From Candidatus Woesearchaeota archaeon (GTDB lineage: Archaea; Nanobdellota; Nanobdellia; Woesearchaeales; GW2011-AR4), in assembly GCA_016211245.1 (NCBI GenBank), contig JACQSQ010000039.1, forward strand, positions 1 through 8,691: DNA of 8,691 nt. The letters are read 5' to 3'. The notes under the pieces were generated by a model, which saw nothing but the letters and a program-made list of their open reading frames with translations, was not told where the DNA came from and ran no database searches. Every line of letters starts with the position of its first letter. The first letter of the stretch is position 1. Below are positions 1 to 5,091 of this stretch, in pieces. A program made the position numbers and the translations under genes.

Positions 1-15
1 CTCCGGCACCTCCGC
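1..15 (-). tRNA. Possible 5' end of a class II tRNA (Leu or Ser), cut by the window edge
   Basis: Read on the minus strand, the 15 bases are GCGGAGGTGCCGGAG. They fit a 7-base acceptor strand (GCGGAGG), U8, a D-stem start, A14 and a purine at 15, a pattern typical of tRNA-Leu and tRNA-Ser. The rest of the gene would lie outside the window, so anticodon, variable arm and 3' end cannot be seen. A plus-strand reading, as the 3' end of a tRNA (T-stem CCGGC plus acceptor), is possible but would need a C discriminator base. No TATA box lies immediately upstream on the minus strand; the nearest good one is at about 95-103. The call rests on 15 bases only. Confidence 0.35.
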
Positions 16-71
16 ATGAGCGTAAGCGAATAAGGAGGTTAGCAAATCTATGATTTGCCTCACCTCCGCAT
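7..71. repeat. 11-bp direct repeat CACCTCCGCAT, copies at 7-17 and 61-71
   Basis: The two copies are identical over 11 bases and start 54 bp apart; the flanking bases differ. The left copy covers the first nine bases of the possible tRNA plus two leader bases (minus strand). The right copy forms one arm of the adjacent hairpin. The CCTCC complement on the minus strand (34-38) could therefore pair with either copy. Confidence 0.7.
34..67. repeat. Strong interrupted hairpin next to the tRNA-like edge
   Basis: GGAGGT (34-39) pairs with ACCTCC (62-67), and GCAAATC (42-48) pairs with GATTTGC (52-58). The loop is TAT, with a small internal bulge (40-41 against 59-61). That gives 13 base pairs. In minus-strand RNA this hairpin would sit in the leader just before the tRNA-like sequence. 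The pairing is directly visible; its role is unknown. Confidence 0.7.
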
Positions 72-94
72 ATGTGAATTGAATTAGAACACAA

Positions 95-103
95 TTTAAA
101 AAT
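95..103 (-). promoter_or_regulatory. Possible TATA box for the transcript running to the left edge
   Basis: The minus strand reads ATTTTTAAA. A start about 25 nt downstream would fall near position 71, at the first base of the repeat and hairpin. A/T-rich surroundings make a chance match possible. Confidence 0.3.
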
Positions 104-140
104 ATTTGCTAAATAAAGCATCTTTTATTAATTTTTAATC

Positions 141-186
141 AAAAATCTGCGACCCATGCTCTGCATAGTTAAATGGGTGCCCCGCA
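141..186 (-). other. Stem-loop followed by a T-run: terminator or small RNA candidate
   Basis: TGCG (148-151) pairs with CGCA (183-186), and ACCCAT (152-157) pairs with ATGGGT (173-178). There is a 4-base bulge (179-182) and a 15-base loop. On the minus strand the stem is followed at once by five Ts (145-141), and a TATA-like element lies at 246-253. A short minus-strand RNA of about 80 nt, or a terminator for the eL37 transcript, would fit. I saw no C/D boxes (RUGAUGA, CUGA) and no convincing ACA box. The 72-314 interval holds no other feature I can support. Confidence 0.35.
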
Positions 187-245
187 TACTTCTTTTTTAA
201 GGAGCGCAAACGGTTCACTTCCAACGCGATTTGTTAAAGAAGTCG

Positions 246-253
246 TTTAAGTA
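246..253 (-). promoter_or_regulatory. TATA-like element upstream of the stem-loop
   Basis: The minus strand reads TACTTAAA in an A/T-rich run downstream of the eL37 gene. Transcription would start near 220 and run into the 141-186 stem-loop. The only support is the motif and the fact that a structured segment follows. Confidence 0.25.
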
Positions 254-314
254 TTTTTAATTTTTATTCGTTATTGGATTATTTTTATTGAATTATGAAG
301 AATTCGAAAATTTC

Positions 315-482
315 CTATCTATATTTTTTAGCCCAAGTATAATCTCTAATTCTTTTGCTTTTCCCAAACCCACAGGAAGCGCATTTTCTCTTATTGAGGT
401 TCATCGTTCTCTTGCCGCATCTCCGGCAGTATATCATGTTCTTCTTGCCGGATTTCTCACCCATTGATGGCGTGCCTTTCAT
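315..482 (-). CDS. rpl37e: Large ribosomal subunit protein eL37 (L37e)
   Basis: This 55-residue basic protein is a component of the archaeal 50S subunit that binds 23S rRNA and one zinc ion. I translated it from the minus strand: it starts MKGTPSMGEKSGKKN, typical of eL37. It carries a CxxC (Cys19, Cys22) followed by a second CxxC (Cys34, Cys37), the family's zinc ribbon, with RRCGKRTMN and CASCGFGKSKRIR around them, and ends TWAKKYR. The length matches the family (about 55-65 aa). It lies 17 nt downstream of the LSm gene on the same strand, the LSm-eL37 pair conserved across many archaea, so it is probably cotranscribed from the LSm promoter. A weak GAGTGG at 488-493 may help its start. Confidence 0.95.
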   Translation of the reverse strand: MKGTPSMGEKSGKKNMIYCRRCGKRTMNLNKRKCASCGFGKSKRIRDYTWAKKYR

Positions 483-499
483 TTAAACCACTCAGAAAT

Positions 500-724
500 C
501 TATTCTGTAGATATGATTGTTATTGTATCGCCCCTTATGAAAACTGTATTCAGCTTTCTGACCATCTCGCCGTTCATCCTTTCCTCGACATCATCCAGAA
601 CTATATTGATGTGAATGTCAAATGATACAAGCTTGCCGGTATACTGCTTGTTGTTCTTCAGCTCGACAATTATTCTCTTGTCCCTTGCCTTGTTCAACGC
701 ATCCAAAGGCCTTAATTGCTCCAT
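500..724 (-). CDS. lsm: Archaeal Sm-like (LSm/SmAP) RNA-binding protein
   Basis: The 74-residue protein has the Sm fold. Sm1 covers about residues 16-48 (KRIIVELKNNKQYTGKLVSFD, then H38, N40, L43), and Sm2 about 58-71, with the IRGD signature at 63-66. In this family D36, N40 and R64-G65-D66 form the uridine-binding pocket of a ring, usually a heptamer, that binds U-rich RNA. The usual Met of the Sm1 D-x-x-M-N motif is Ile39 here, a conservative change. It precedes eL37 by 17 nt. Unlike most genes in the window it has a real leader: the TATA box is 47 nt away and GAGGTGA lies 10 nt before the start, so translation probably begins by Shine-Dalgarno pairing. Confidence 0.95.
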   Translation of the reverse strand: MEQLRPLDALNKARDKRIIVELKNNKQYTGKLVSFDIHINIVLDDVEERMNGEMVRKLNTVFIRGDTITIISTE

Positions 725-734
725 GATTAAAAAT

Positions 735-741
735 TCACCTC
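735..741 (-). promoter_or_regulatory. Shine-Dalgarno site of the LSm gene
   Basis: The minus strand reads GAGGTGA, complementary to the CACCTC at the 3' end of archaeal 16S rRNA, 10 nt before the ATG at 724. It is the clearest such site in the window. Confidence 0.7.
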
Positions 742-771
742 GAAAATTATAGCTGGAAGAAATTAGGGTTG

Positions 772-779
772 TTTATAAA
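772..779 (-). promoter_or_regulatory. TATA box of the LSm-eL37 unit
   Basis: TTTATAAA lies 47 nt before the LSm start, predicting a leader of about 20 nt that contains the Shine-Dalgarno site. It sits 11 nt beyond the stop codon of the membrane protein gene, so the LSm unit has its own promoter. Confidence 0.65.
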
Positions 780-790
780 TGTTTGCCAAT

Positions 791-1513
791 TTAATGAGCA
801 GGCGCGTAAGCCATGCTTCCATGAGGCTTTGCGCTCTTGCCATTCTCCCACATCCCAAAGAGAAAGCTTGCCGGCAACGCGCCTACCGCAAAAGTTGGCG
901 CAACAAGCCTGCTCACGTAATGTGGCTCTATGCCGTATGGGGTGAGTTTGGGCACGTAAAAATTCTGGAATGCGATTTGTGTTAGGCCATTGGATGCCAT
1001 AAAATAAAATGGCGAAAACAATAAGCCTACTTTAAACCATGTTTCTCCAAAACCATCCCCTATTGTTTTGGTTATGCCAATAGGATTTAGGTAATTATCT
1101 GTCAAATGGCTTGCTGCCTTAAATTGAGTCACGAATGCCGCATGATATAATGTTGAGGCATACAGGCCGCGCAATATTTTTCCGCTTAACTCCTCATTGG
1201 GTATTAAAGGAAAAGTCAAGTTTCCGAGCCATACCATTGGAGATATAACAGCATTGACCGCAGAATATGTTGTAAGCCCCTTGTCTATAGAATTATAAAC
1301 CGATTCTCCCTTTGCTAAGTTTGCAATTGCGCCTCCGCCGGCAAAAGCGCTGCCTACCCAAATCCCAAAAGTCGCTGAAGCCCCCAATAAAGGCAAAGTG
1401 TACATGCTTAATGCAGTTGTTGCAGCAGCCATTCCAAGCTTCCAAGCAATTCTTCCGGCTTTCCTCATGAAGCCTTTGCTTTCTTTGTCCTGCACTTTAT
1501 CTTCAAGGCTCAT
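791..1513 (-). CDS. Multi-pass membrane protein of unknown function
   Basis: I do not recognise a family in this 240-residue protein. A short charged N-terminus (about residues 1-22, rich in Lys, Asp and Glu) is followed by hydrophobic segments near 25-43, 46-66, 84-104, 117-132, 160-182 and 203-222, so about five or six membrane passes. The loops contain Gly, Asn and Pro and no obvious catalytic motif. The tail (223-240) is polar, with Pro and His. Its ATG overlaps the stop codon of the zinc-ribbon gene by 4 nt (ATGA), so the two are almost certainly cotranscribed and probably translationally coupled. The start is supported by that overlap. It has no promoter of its own. Confidence 0.75.
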   Translation of the reverse strand: MSLEDKVQDKESKGFMRKAGRIAWKLGMAAATTALSMYTLPLLGASATFGIWVGSAFAGGGAIANLAKGESVYNSIDKGLTTYSAVNAVISPMVWLGNLTFPLIPNEELSGKILRGLYASTLYHAAFVTQFKAASHLTDNYLNPIGITKTIGDGFGETWFKVGLLFSPFYFMASNGLTQIAFQNFYVPKLTPYGIEPHYVSRLVAPTFAVGALPASFLFGMWENGKSAKPHGSMAYAPAH

Positions 1514-1686
1514 TCCATATCACCCAGCAAATCGTAGCCATATTCCCTTCCCAATATTTCCAGAACCAGCTTTGCGTCTTTGTAGTCAAACCTTCTCTTG
1601 CATCTTGGGCAGGACTTCGGGCTGTCAACTTTAGGAATCCATCTGTAAGTGCAAAATTCGCATGCTTTTAATTTATACTTACTCAT
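1510..1686 (-). CDS. Small zinc-ribbon protein
   Basis: The 58-residue protein carries a single zinc ribbon: Cys9-x2-Cys12, 13 residues, Cys26-x2-Cys29, with the CP.CKRR and W-I-P-K context common in small archaeal zinc-ribbon proteins. A charged helical tail follows (KDAKLVLEILGREYGYD). A longer frame opens upstream at 1737, but I chose the Met at 1686: it lies 24 nt from a TTTATAAA box, the spacing used by the leaderless genes here, and the upstream extension would overlap the promoter. Such proteins are often nucleic-acid or protein-binding adaptors; the exact role is unknown. It is the first gene of a pair with the membrane protein. Confidence 0.8.
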   Translation of the reverse strand: MSKYKLKACEFCTYRWIPKVDSPKSCPRCKRRFDYKDAKLVLEILGREYGYDLLGDME

Positions 1687-1710
1687 AAGTAGTAATAATA
1701 TAATTTCCCC

Positions 1711-1718
1711 TTTATAAA
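1711..1718 (-). promoter_or_regulatory. TATA box of the zinc-ribbon/membrane-protein pair
   Basis: Palindromic TTTATAAA lies 24 nt before the ATG at 1686. The spacing predicts a leaderless transcript and decides the start of the zinc-ribbon gene. Confidence 0.65.
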
Positions 1719-1761
1719 GCTTTTGTTTTGTTAGCATTAGAAAGTGGTGAAAATAGATAGG

Positions 1762-1769
1762 TTTAAAAA
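1762..1769 (+). promoter_or_regulatory. TATA box of the 114-aa orphan gene
   Basis: TTTAAAAA lies 21 nt before the ATG at 1791. An earlier ATG at 1781 is followed directly by GCT TGA, so it is not the start. Confidence 0.55.
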
Positions 1770-1790
1770 GGAGAAAACGTATGGCTTGAT

Positions 1791-2135
1791 ATGGTTGAAC
1801 AAAGCCAATTGGAAATACAACTAACGCATGAAGTTTTGGTAGGAGATGCTTTAGCCGTATTCAAGAGAAAATTAGGTTGCAGTGAGGCAAAACTTTTAAG
1901 AACTTCATTTGTAGGAGATTATATAATCTCAGCATATCAATTATGGCAGAAAGCCGAAGGTAGAGAAAAATTAGCTTATCAATTAGCAACAAGAGGCACA
2001 ATAAGAAGTGATGCGGGGCCTAACCCTAAAAATCTAGCATCTTACTTTGGCTTTGTGCCAATTGAAGGCAATCCTTTAAGACCAGAAGAAGTTCAGGGAA
2101 TCAAGCTGGAATTGGAAGAGCTTACCGCTCATTGA
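1791..2135 (+). CDS. Orphan soluble protein, function unknown
   Basis: This 114-residue protein matches no family I know. It has no membrane segment, signal peptide or cysteine motif (one Cys, residue 30). The first half looks helical (LTHEVLVGDALAVFKRKLG; LWQKAEGREKLAYQLA). A Gly/Pro/Asn-rich section follows (about 67-97), then a short acidic helix (EEVQGIKLELEEL). It has its own promoter and probably a leaderless message. Codons are strongly A/T-ending, with many AGA and TTA. The last 14 nt overlap the end of the convergent nuclease-like gene. It could be a recent arrival or simply lineage-specific; the sequence cannot say which. Confidence 0.7.
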   Translation: MVEQSQLEIQLTHEVLVGDALAVFKRKLGCSEAKLLRTSFVGDYIISAYQLWQKAEGREKLAYQLATRGTIRSDAGPNPKNLASYFGFVPIEGNPLRPEEVQGIKLELEELTAH

Positions 2136-2529
2136 ATAGGTTATATTCGTCCCACAAAACTTTTTTATTTTGTATAGTTTCTTTCAATGATTTCTCGACA
2201 GAAGACAGCTTGCTCTGCCCCGTCTTAACCTCAACAAAAACAACTTCTTCAATCTTCTTTTCATCCATTCCCTTAAACACAATAAAATCAACTGGCTTTC
2301 CTATGAATCTGGCCTCTGTAGGCTTATACGGAAAATCAGGCAGGTAAGGCGCTAATTGCTCGGAAATTTGCCCTGATAGTACAGCTCTGGACTGCTTTAT
2401 CGCAGTCTCCCTTATCTCGGGAATCTTGTCTTCATGCTCTTTTCTTGCAAAATACTTCCCGATAAGAAATCCTATATACAATATCAAGACCACAACAATT
2501 GCAATTGAGATAAATTCAAAAAGCTCCAT
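2122..2529 (-). CDS. Membrane-anchored PD-(D/E)XK protein related to archaeal Holliday junction resolvase
   Basis: The 135-residue protein has one N-terminal membrane helix (about residues 7-24) followed by a basic KYFARK stop, so the rest should be cytoplasmic. The C-terminal domain fits the family called endonuclease related to archaeal Holliday junction resolvase (Pfam Endonuc_Holl). It shows Glu57 in GQISEQLAPYLPDF, Asp81 in GKPVDFIVF, and the Glu100-x-Lys102 pair in FVEVKTGQSKLSSVE, the expected acid, acid, E-x-K core of a PD-(D/E)XK nuclease. The motif residues are intact. Activity and substrate are unproven for the family as far as I know; DNA cleavage at the membrane is inference. It converges with the 114-aa gene and follows the DHS-like gene by 36 nt. 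Confidence 0.8.
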   Translation of the reverse strand: MELFEFISIAIVVVLILYIGFLIGKYFARKEHEDKIPEIRETAIKQSRAVLSGQISEQLAPYLPDFPYKPTEARFIGKPVDFIVFKGMDEKKIEEVVFVEVKTGQSKLSSVEKSLKETIQNKKVLWDEYNLFNER

Positions 2530-2548
2530 AAAGAATTAATGATGCAAC

Positions 2549-2558
2549 TTAAATAAAA
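2549..2558 (-). promoter_or_regulatory. TATA-like box and T-run between the DHS-like and nuclease-like genes
   Basis: The minus strand reads TTTTATTTAA, 19 nt before the ATG at 2529. The five Ts (2559-2555) just after the DHS-like stop could also end that gene's transcript, so the short gap may combine terminator and promoter. Confidence 0.4.
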
Positions 2559-2565
2559 ACCTATC

Positions 2566-3663
2566 TTATTTTTTCTTCTCCATCCTTTCAATCACGGCCT
2601 TCAGGATTATCGGCCATGCAATAGTCGCATCTGCCAAAACTTCCGCAAATCTGCCACCTTCCTCTTCGGGAACAAATTTTCCCCAAGAAACGCCTTCGCT
2701 GTAAGTGCACCCTGAGAGGCCTCCCCAATTCACAGGTTCTGGGCAAATCCTCACGGCATAATTTATTCTCTTATATCCGCCTCCATGCCCTATTCTTTTA
2801 TCAATAATGTCCAGGTACGGGCCTGCCTGCTGCGCCCAGTTTCTTGGGACTCCGCCTCCAATTGTAAAAATGCCTACTTTCTTTGCATTCTTTATCCGCT
2901 CAGTGTAATGCTCCAAATCCAAAAACGGGTTAAATTGAAAGGGCTTTTCGCCTTTAATCCGCTGCCTCCTCATGTAGATTCCCATGTCAAGTCCCAGTTC
3001 GGAATCGGTAAAAGCAGGAATATAAACGGGAACTTTTTTGCTGTAAGCTGACTTCAGGATTGCCCTGCCTTCCGCATTTTCAGCCAGGTGCTTGCCCATG
3101 AGCTCTGTGATCTTGTAGCTGCACAGCACTTCGTTTTTGTCAATCTTGTCAAGGACTTTTGCCACTATCTCCTCTGTATCATCAAGATTTTTTTCAAGCT
3201 CCAAGGTGTCATAAACCCTATCGTAGCCCTTGTTGTACAGCTCAACATCGTCCATTTTAGGATTATATTTGAAATGCCTCATGCCGACAGACTCCACAAA
3301 TCCATGTGTCATCAAAGCGCCCGTGCTGATGATTGCGTTAAGCATTCCCTTGTCAATCATGTCGCAGATGAGCATTCCCATTTTTGCAACTGTCATTGCT
3401 CCAGAAAATGTCCCGACAACAAAGCAGTCTTTGTCTGCAGCCATCTCGTAAAGGACATCGGCAGCCTCCCCAAGAGTTCTGCCGCCAAATGCTGTTTTTG
3501 ACATGCATCTTGCAAAGTCATCAAAATTTTTTATTTTGCTTAAGTCCAACGCCTCCAATGGCTCCAGATTGTCAGAAAATCCTGTTGCATATTTTTTAGA
3601 ATCTCTCCTTTCACACATATTTTTTTCCTTGTTCATTTCAACAGAATGCTGTTTGTGGTTCAT
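2566..3663 (-). CDS. dys: Deoxyhypusine synthase family protein (DHS-like branch)
   Basis: The family transfers the aminobutyl group of spermidine, using NAD, to a lysine of aIF5A, the first step of hypusine formation; some relatives instead make polyamines such as homospermidine. The 365-residue protein shows the NAD-binding Rossmann core: FSGAM (86-90), STGALMTHGF (113-122), FTDSELG (218-224) and GGG (269-271). The catalytic lysine motif is intact as VSWGK, with Glu323, Trp327 and Lys329. However, the segment after GGG reads VPRNWAQQ where classical enzymes have a KHH-type motif with an active-site His; my alignment puts Asn275 at that place. This and the overall wording resemble the DHS-like branch better than classical archaeal DHS. 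The start at Met1 fits the TATA box; Met10 and Met16 are alternatives. Confidence 0.88.
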   Translation of the reverse strand: MNHKQHSVEMNKEKNMCERRDSKKYATGFSDNLEPLEALDLSKIKNFDDFARCMSKTAFGGRTLGEAADVLYEMAADKDCFVVGTFSGAMTVAKMGMLICDMIDKGMLNAIISTGALMTHGFVESVGMRHFKYNPKMDDVELYNKGYDRVYDTLELEKNLDDTEEIVAKVLDKIDKNEVLCSYKITELMGKHLAENAEGRAILKSAYSKKVPVYIPAFTDSELGLDMGIYMRRQRIKGEKPFQFNPFLDLEHYTERIKNAKKVGIFTIGGGVPRNWAQQAGPYLDIIDKRIGHGGGYKRINYAVRICPEPVNWGGLSGCTYSEGVSWGKFVPEEEGGRFAEVLADATIAWPIILKAVIERMEKKK

Positions 3664-3692
3664 TTCAGACGATAAAAAAAATAATTTTTTTG

Positions 3693-3700
3693 TTTATAAA
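3693..3700 (-). promoter_or_regulatory. TATA box of the DHS-like gene
   Basis: TTTATAAA lies 29 nt before the ATG at 3663, giving a leader of only a few bases. An A/T homopolymer stretch (3672-3691) separates box and gene. It faces the eS8 promoter in a 101-bp divergent region. Confidence 0.6.
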
Positions 3701-3734
3701 TCTTTGTTAAAATATCGACATATTGACAGAAACC

Positions 3735-3742
3735 TATTTAAA
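3735..3742 (+). promoter_or_regulatory. TATA box of the eS8 gene
   Basis: TATTTAAA lies 22 nt before the ATG at 3765, predicting a leaderless message and ruling out the longer reading frame that opens at 3723 with TTG. Confidence 0.65.
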
Positions 3743-3764
3743 GCAGGAAAATTTCCTCGGCGCC

Positions 3765-4145
3765 ATGGCATTATCGCAATCAAGGCCGAGAAGGAAGCAG
3801 ACCGGGGCAAGGTATGTTGCATACCGGAAGAAAAAGCTGTACGAGCTTGGCAGGGAGCCATCCTTCACGAAGCTCGGCAAAAAAAGGATGCAAGTCCTTA
3901 GAGTCAGGGGCGCCAACAGGAAATTAAGGCTTTTGGGCGCAGACAGCGCAAACTTGTTTGATCCAAAAACAAAATCATTCAGGCAGGTCAAGATAAAAAC
4001 CATAACAGACAATCCTGCAAACAGGCATTTCGTCAGAAGAAACATAATGACAAAAGGCTCGGTGATTGACACAGAGGCTGGAAAAGCCCGCATCACTTCA
4101 AGGCCCGGTCAGGACGGGGTTGTCAATGCGGTGTTAATTTCTTAA
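3765..4145 (+). CDS. rps8e: Small ribosomal subunit protein eS8 (S8e)
   Basis: This 126-residue basic protein belongs to the archaeal 30S subunit. The start MALSQSRPRRKQTGARY matches the usual eS8 N-terminus. It is followed by YRKKKLYELGREPS, the LRVRGANRKLRLL core, the DPKTKSFRQVKI stretch, NPANRHFVRRNIMTKG, and the highly conserved C-terminus TEAGKARITSRPGQDG then VVNAVLIS. Length is normal for archaea. The start at 3765 gives the canonical N-terminus and proper promoter spacing. The gene stands alone, divergent from the DHS-like gene. A short T-run (4155-4159) follows the stop. Confidence 0.97.
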   Translation: MALSQSRPRRKQTGARYVAYRKKKLYELGREPSFTKLGKKRMQVLRVRGANRKLRLLGADSANLFDPKTKSFRQVKIKTITDNPANRHFVRRNIMTKGSVIDTEAGKARITSRPGQDGVVNAVLIS

Positions 4146-4154
4146 CGTTGTTAC

Positions 4155-4159
4155 TTTTT
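4155..4159 (+). terminator. Possible T-run terminator after eS8
   Basis: Five Ts lie 10 nt after the eS8 stop codon. Archaeal RNA polymerase can stop at short T-runs without a hairpin. There is no stem before it, so this is only suggestive. Confidence 0.35.
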
Positions 4160-4179
4160 AATGGTTAAAAATCGAAAGA

Positions 4180-4187
4180 TTTATAAA
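4180..4187 (+). promoter_or_regulatory. TATA box of the 260-aa orphan gene
   Basis: TTTATAAA lies 22 nt before the ATG at 4210, the same leaderless spacing as neighbouring genes. A preceding GAAAG could serve as the BRE. Confidence 0.65.
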
Positions 4188-4209
4188 TGAGTTTTTCTTA
4201 TATGTTATT

Positions 4210-4992
4210 ATGGCTGCTGGAATTCGTACTATAAAGTCTAGGATGTCTACTGCTGAAGCGGCAGGAAGGTCGGATTGGAGAAGTCAAGTGCTTTTCCCAG
4301 AGGCTGCACCGCAAGTCACCGCACTAAGCGGGCCACAATCCACAACTCCAAGTCTTGAGGCAAAAGTCGCTGATCAAGATTCGTTAGGATTAATATACGA
4401 TCATCTAAAGGTTATGCTATCAGGTCCAGAGCGAGTGCGGCCAGCAAATTACAGGGCTGCAGAGTTTCTCTATTATGGCGCGAATGATTTGGAGCGTCTG
4501 CCCAATGGAACTAGGAACGGGCTTCCAGAAGAATTTTACGCGGTTACAACAAAAGCGGAAAGAGCTGCGCTTTTCATCGGAGATGGCAGATTAAAATACA
4601 ATCCAGACATTTCAATGCACCAAATAAGAGAAAGGCAGCTGGAATCGATGTCAGCCTCTCAATTAGTTTCCATATTTGTCGGGATAGGCTGGGGCTATCA
4701 AGGAGTGAGGGAAATACAAAAAAGGGTTGACGGATGTGTAAGGGAAAGAGGAGGCTTAATTGCAGCCATAGATGCTTTGCCGCCTGAGGTGCAGGACAGA
4801 ATAAAAAGCCAGCTCCTAAGAAGCCGTGCTGTATCCCAGGTCATGAACAATCAAATGTATGATTTTCCCGATACTAATGCTGAGCGCGTTACAAGCTATA
4901 CAAGCGCAAAAAATTATTTGGAAGGAACTGCTGCCCATATGAAAAGAGTGCAGGAAGCTATGAGAAGTGCTGAAGTTAGAGTAAAAGGATAA
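4210..4992 (+). CDS. Orphan protein of 260 residues, function unknown
   Basis: I recognise no family. The N-terminal 60 residues are basic, then low-complexity (Ala, Pro, Ser, Thr and Gln between about 30 and 52) and probably disordered. From about 57 the protein looks folded and mostly helical: LGLIYDHLKVML, RAAEFLYYGANDLERL, MHQIRERQLESMS. A Gly-rich hydrophobic stretch VSIFVGIGWGYQG (about 153-165) is too short and polar to be a sure membrane helix. The C-terminal half has charged helices (EVQDRIKSQLLRSRAVSQVM; NYLEGTAAHMKRVQEAMRSA). The single Cys (176) and absence of His clusters argue against metal binding. The promoter and clean start support a real gene. No neighbour suggests a role. 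Confidence 0.75.
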   Translation: MAAGIRTIKSRMSTAEAAGRSDWRSQVLFPEAAPQVTALSGPQSTTPSLEAKVADQDSLGLIYDHLKVMLSGPERVRPANYRAAEFLYYGANDLERLPNGTRNGLPEEFYAVTTKAERAALFIGDGRLKYNPDISMHQIRERQLESMSASQLVSIFVGIGWGYQGVREIQKRVDGCVRERGGLIAAIDALPPEVQDRIKSQLLRSRAVSQVMNNQMYDFPDTNAERVTSYTSAKNYLEGTAAHMKRVQEAMRSAEVRVKG

Positions 4993-5062
4993 CTCTACAA
5001 TTATCTGGCCAGAAATATAAGAAATTGGTCTAATTCTTTGGTTATGGCTAAAAGCAATCAAC

Positions 5063-5070
5063 TTTAAATA
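5063..5070 (+). promoter_or_regulatory. TATA box of the DNA glycosylase unit
   Basis: TTTAAATA lies 21 nt before the ATG at 5092. The 99-bp gap before this gene otherwise shows nothing I can support. Confidence 0.6.
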
Positions 5071-5091
5071 ATATCTGCTTATTCCAGGCGC

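Noticed and set aside
204..226. T-arm-like GGTTCACTTCC suggesting a tRNA on the plus strand
   Set aside because: Only two base pairs of the T-stem form, and no acceptor or anticodon arm can be drawn around it.
779..985. 68-codon plus-strand frame at the end of the membrane protein gene
   Set aside because: It lies antisense to a better supported gene, and its start overlaps the LSm TATA box region.
1687..1737. N-terminal extension of the zinc-ribbon protein (MLTKQKLYKGEII...)
   Set aside because: The extension covers the TATA box at 1711-1718; the internal Met at 1686 fits the leaderless spacing.
3088..3501. Open frame of 137 codons on the plus strand inside the DHS-like gene
   Set aside because: It is antisense to a strongly conserved enzyme, has Cys/His-rich random composition and lacks a promoter or start context.
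3723..3764. N-terminal extension of eS8 from a TTG at 3723
   Set aside because: The family begins at the internal MALSQSR, and the TATA box lies inside the extension.
3734..4096. 120-codon minus-strand frame opposite eS8
   Set aside because: It is a shadow of a conserved ribosomal protein gene; its hydrophobic look comes from complementing basic codons.
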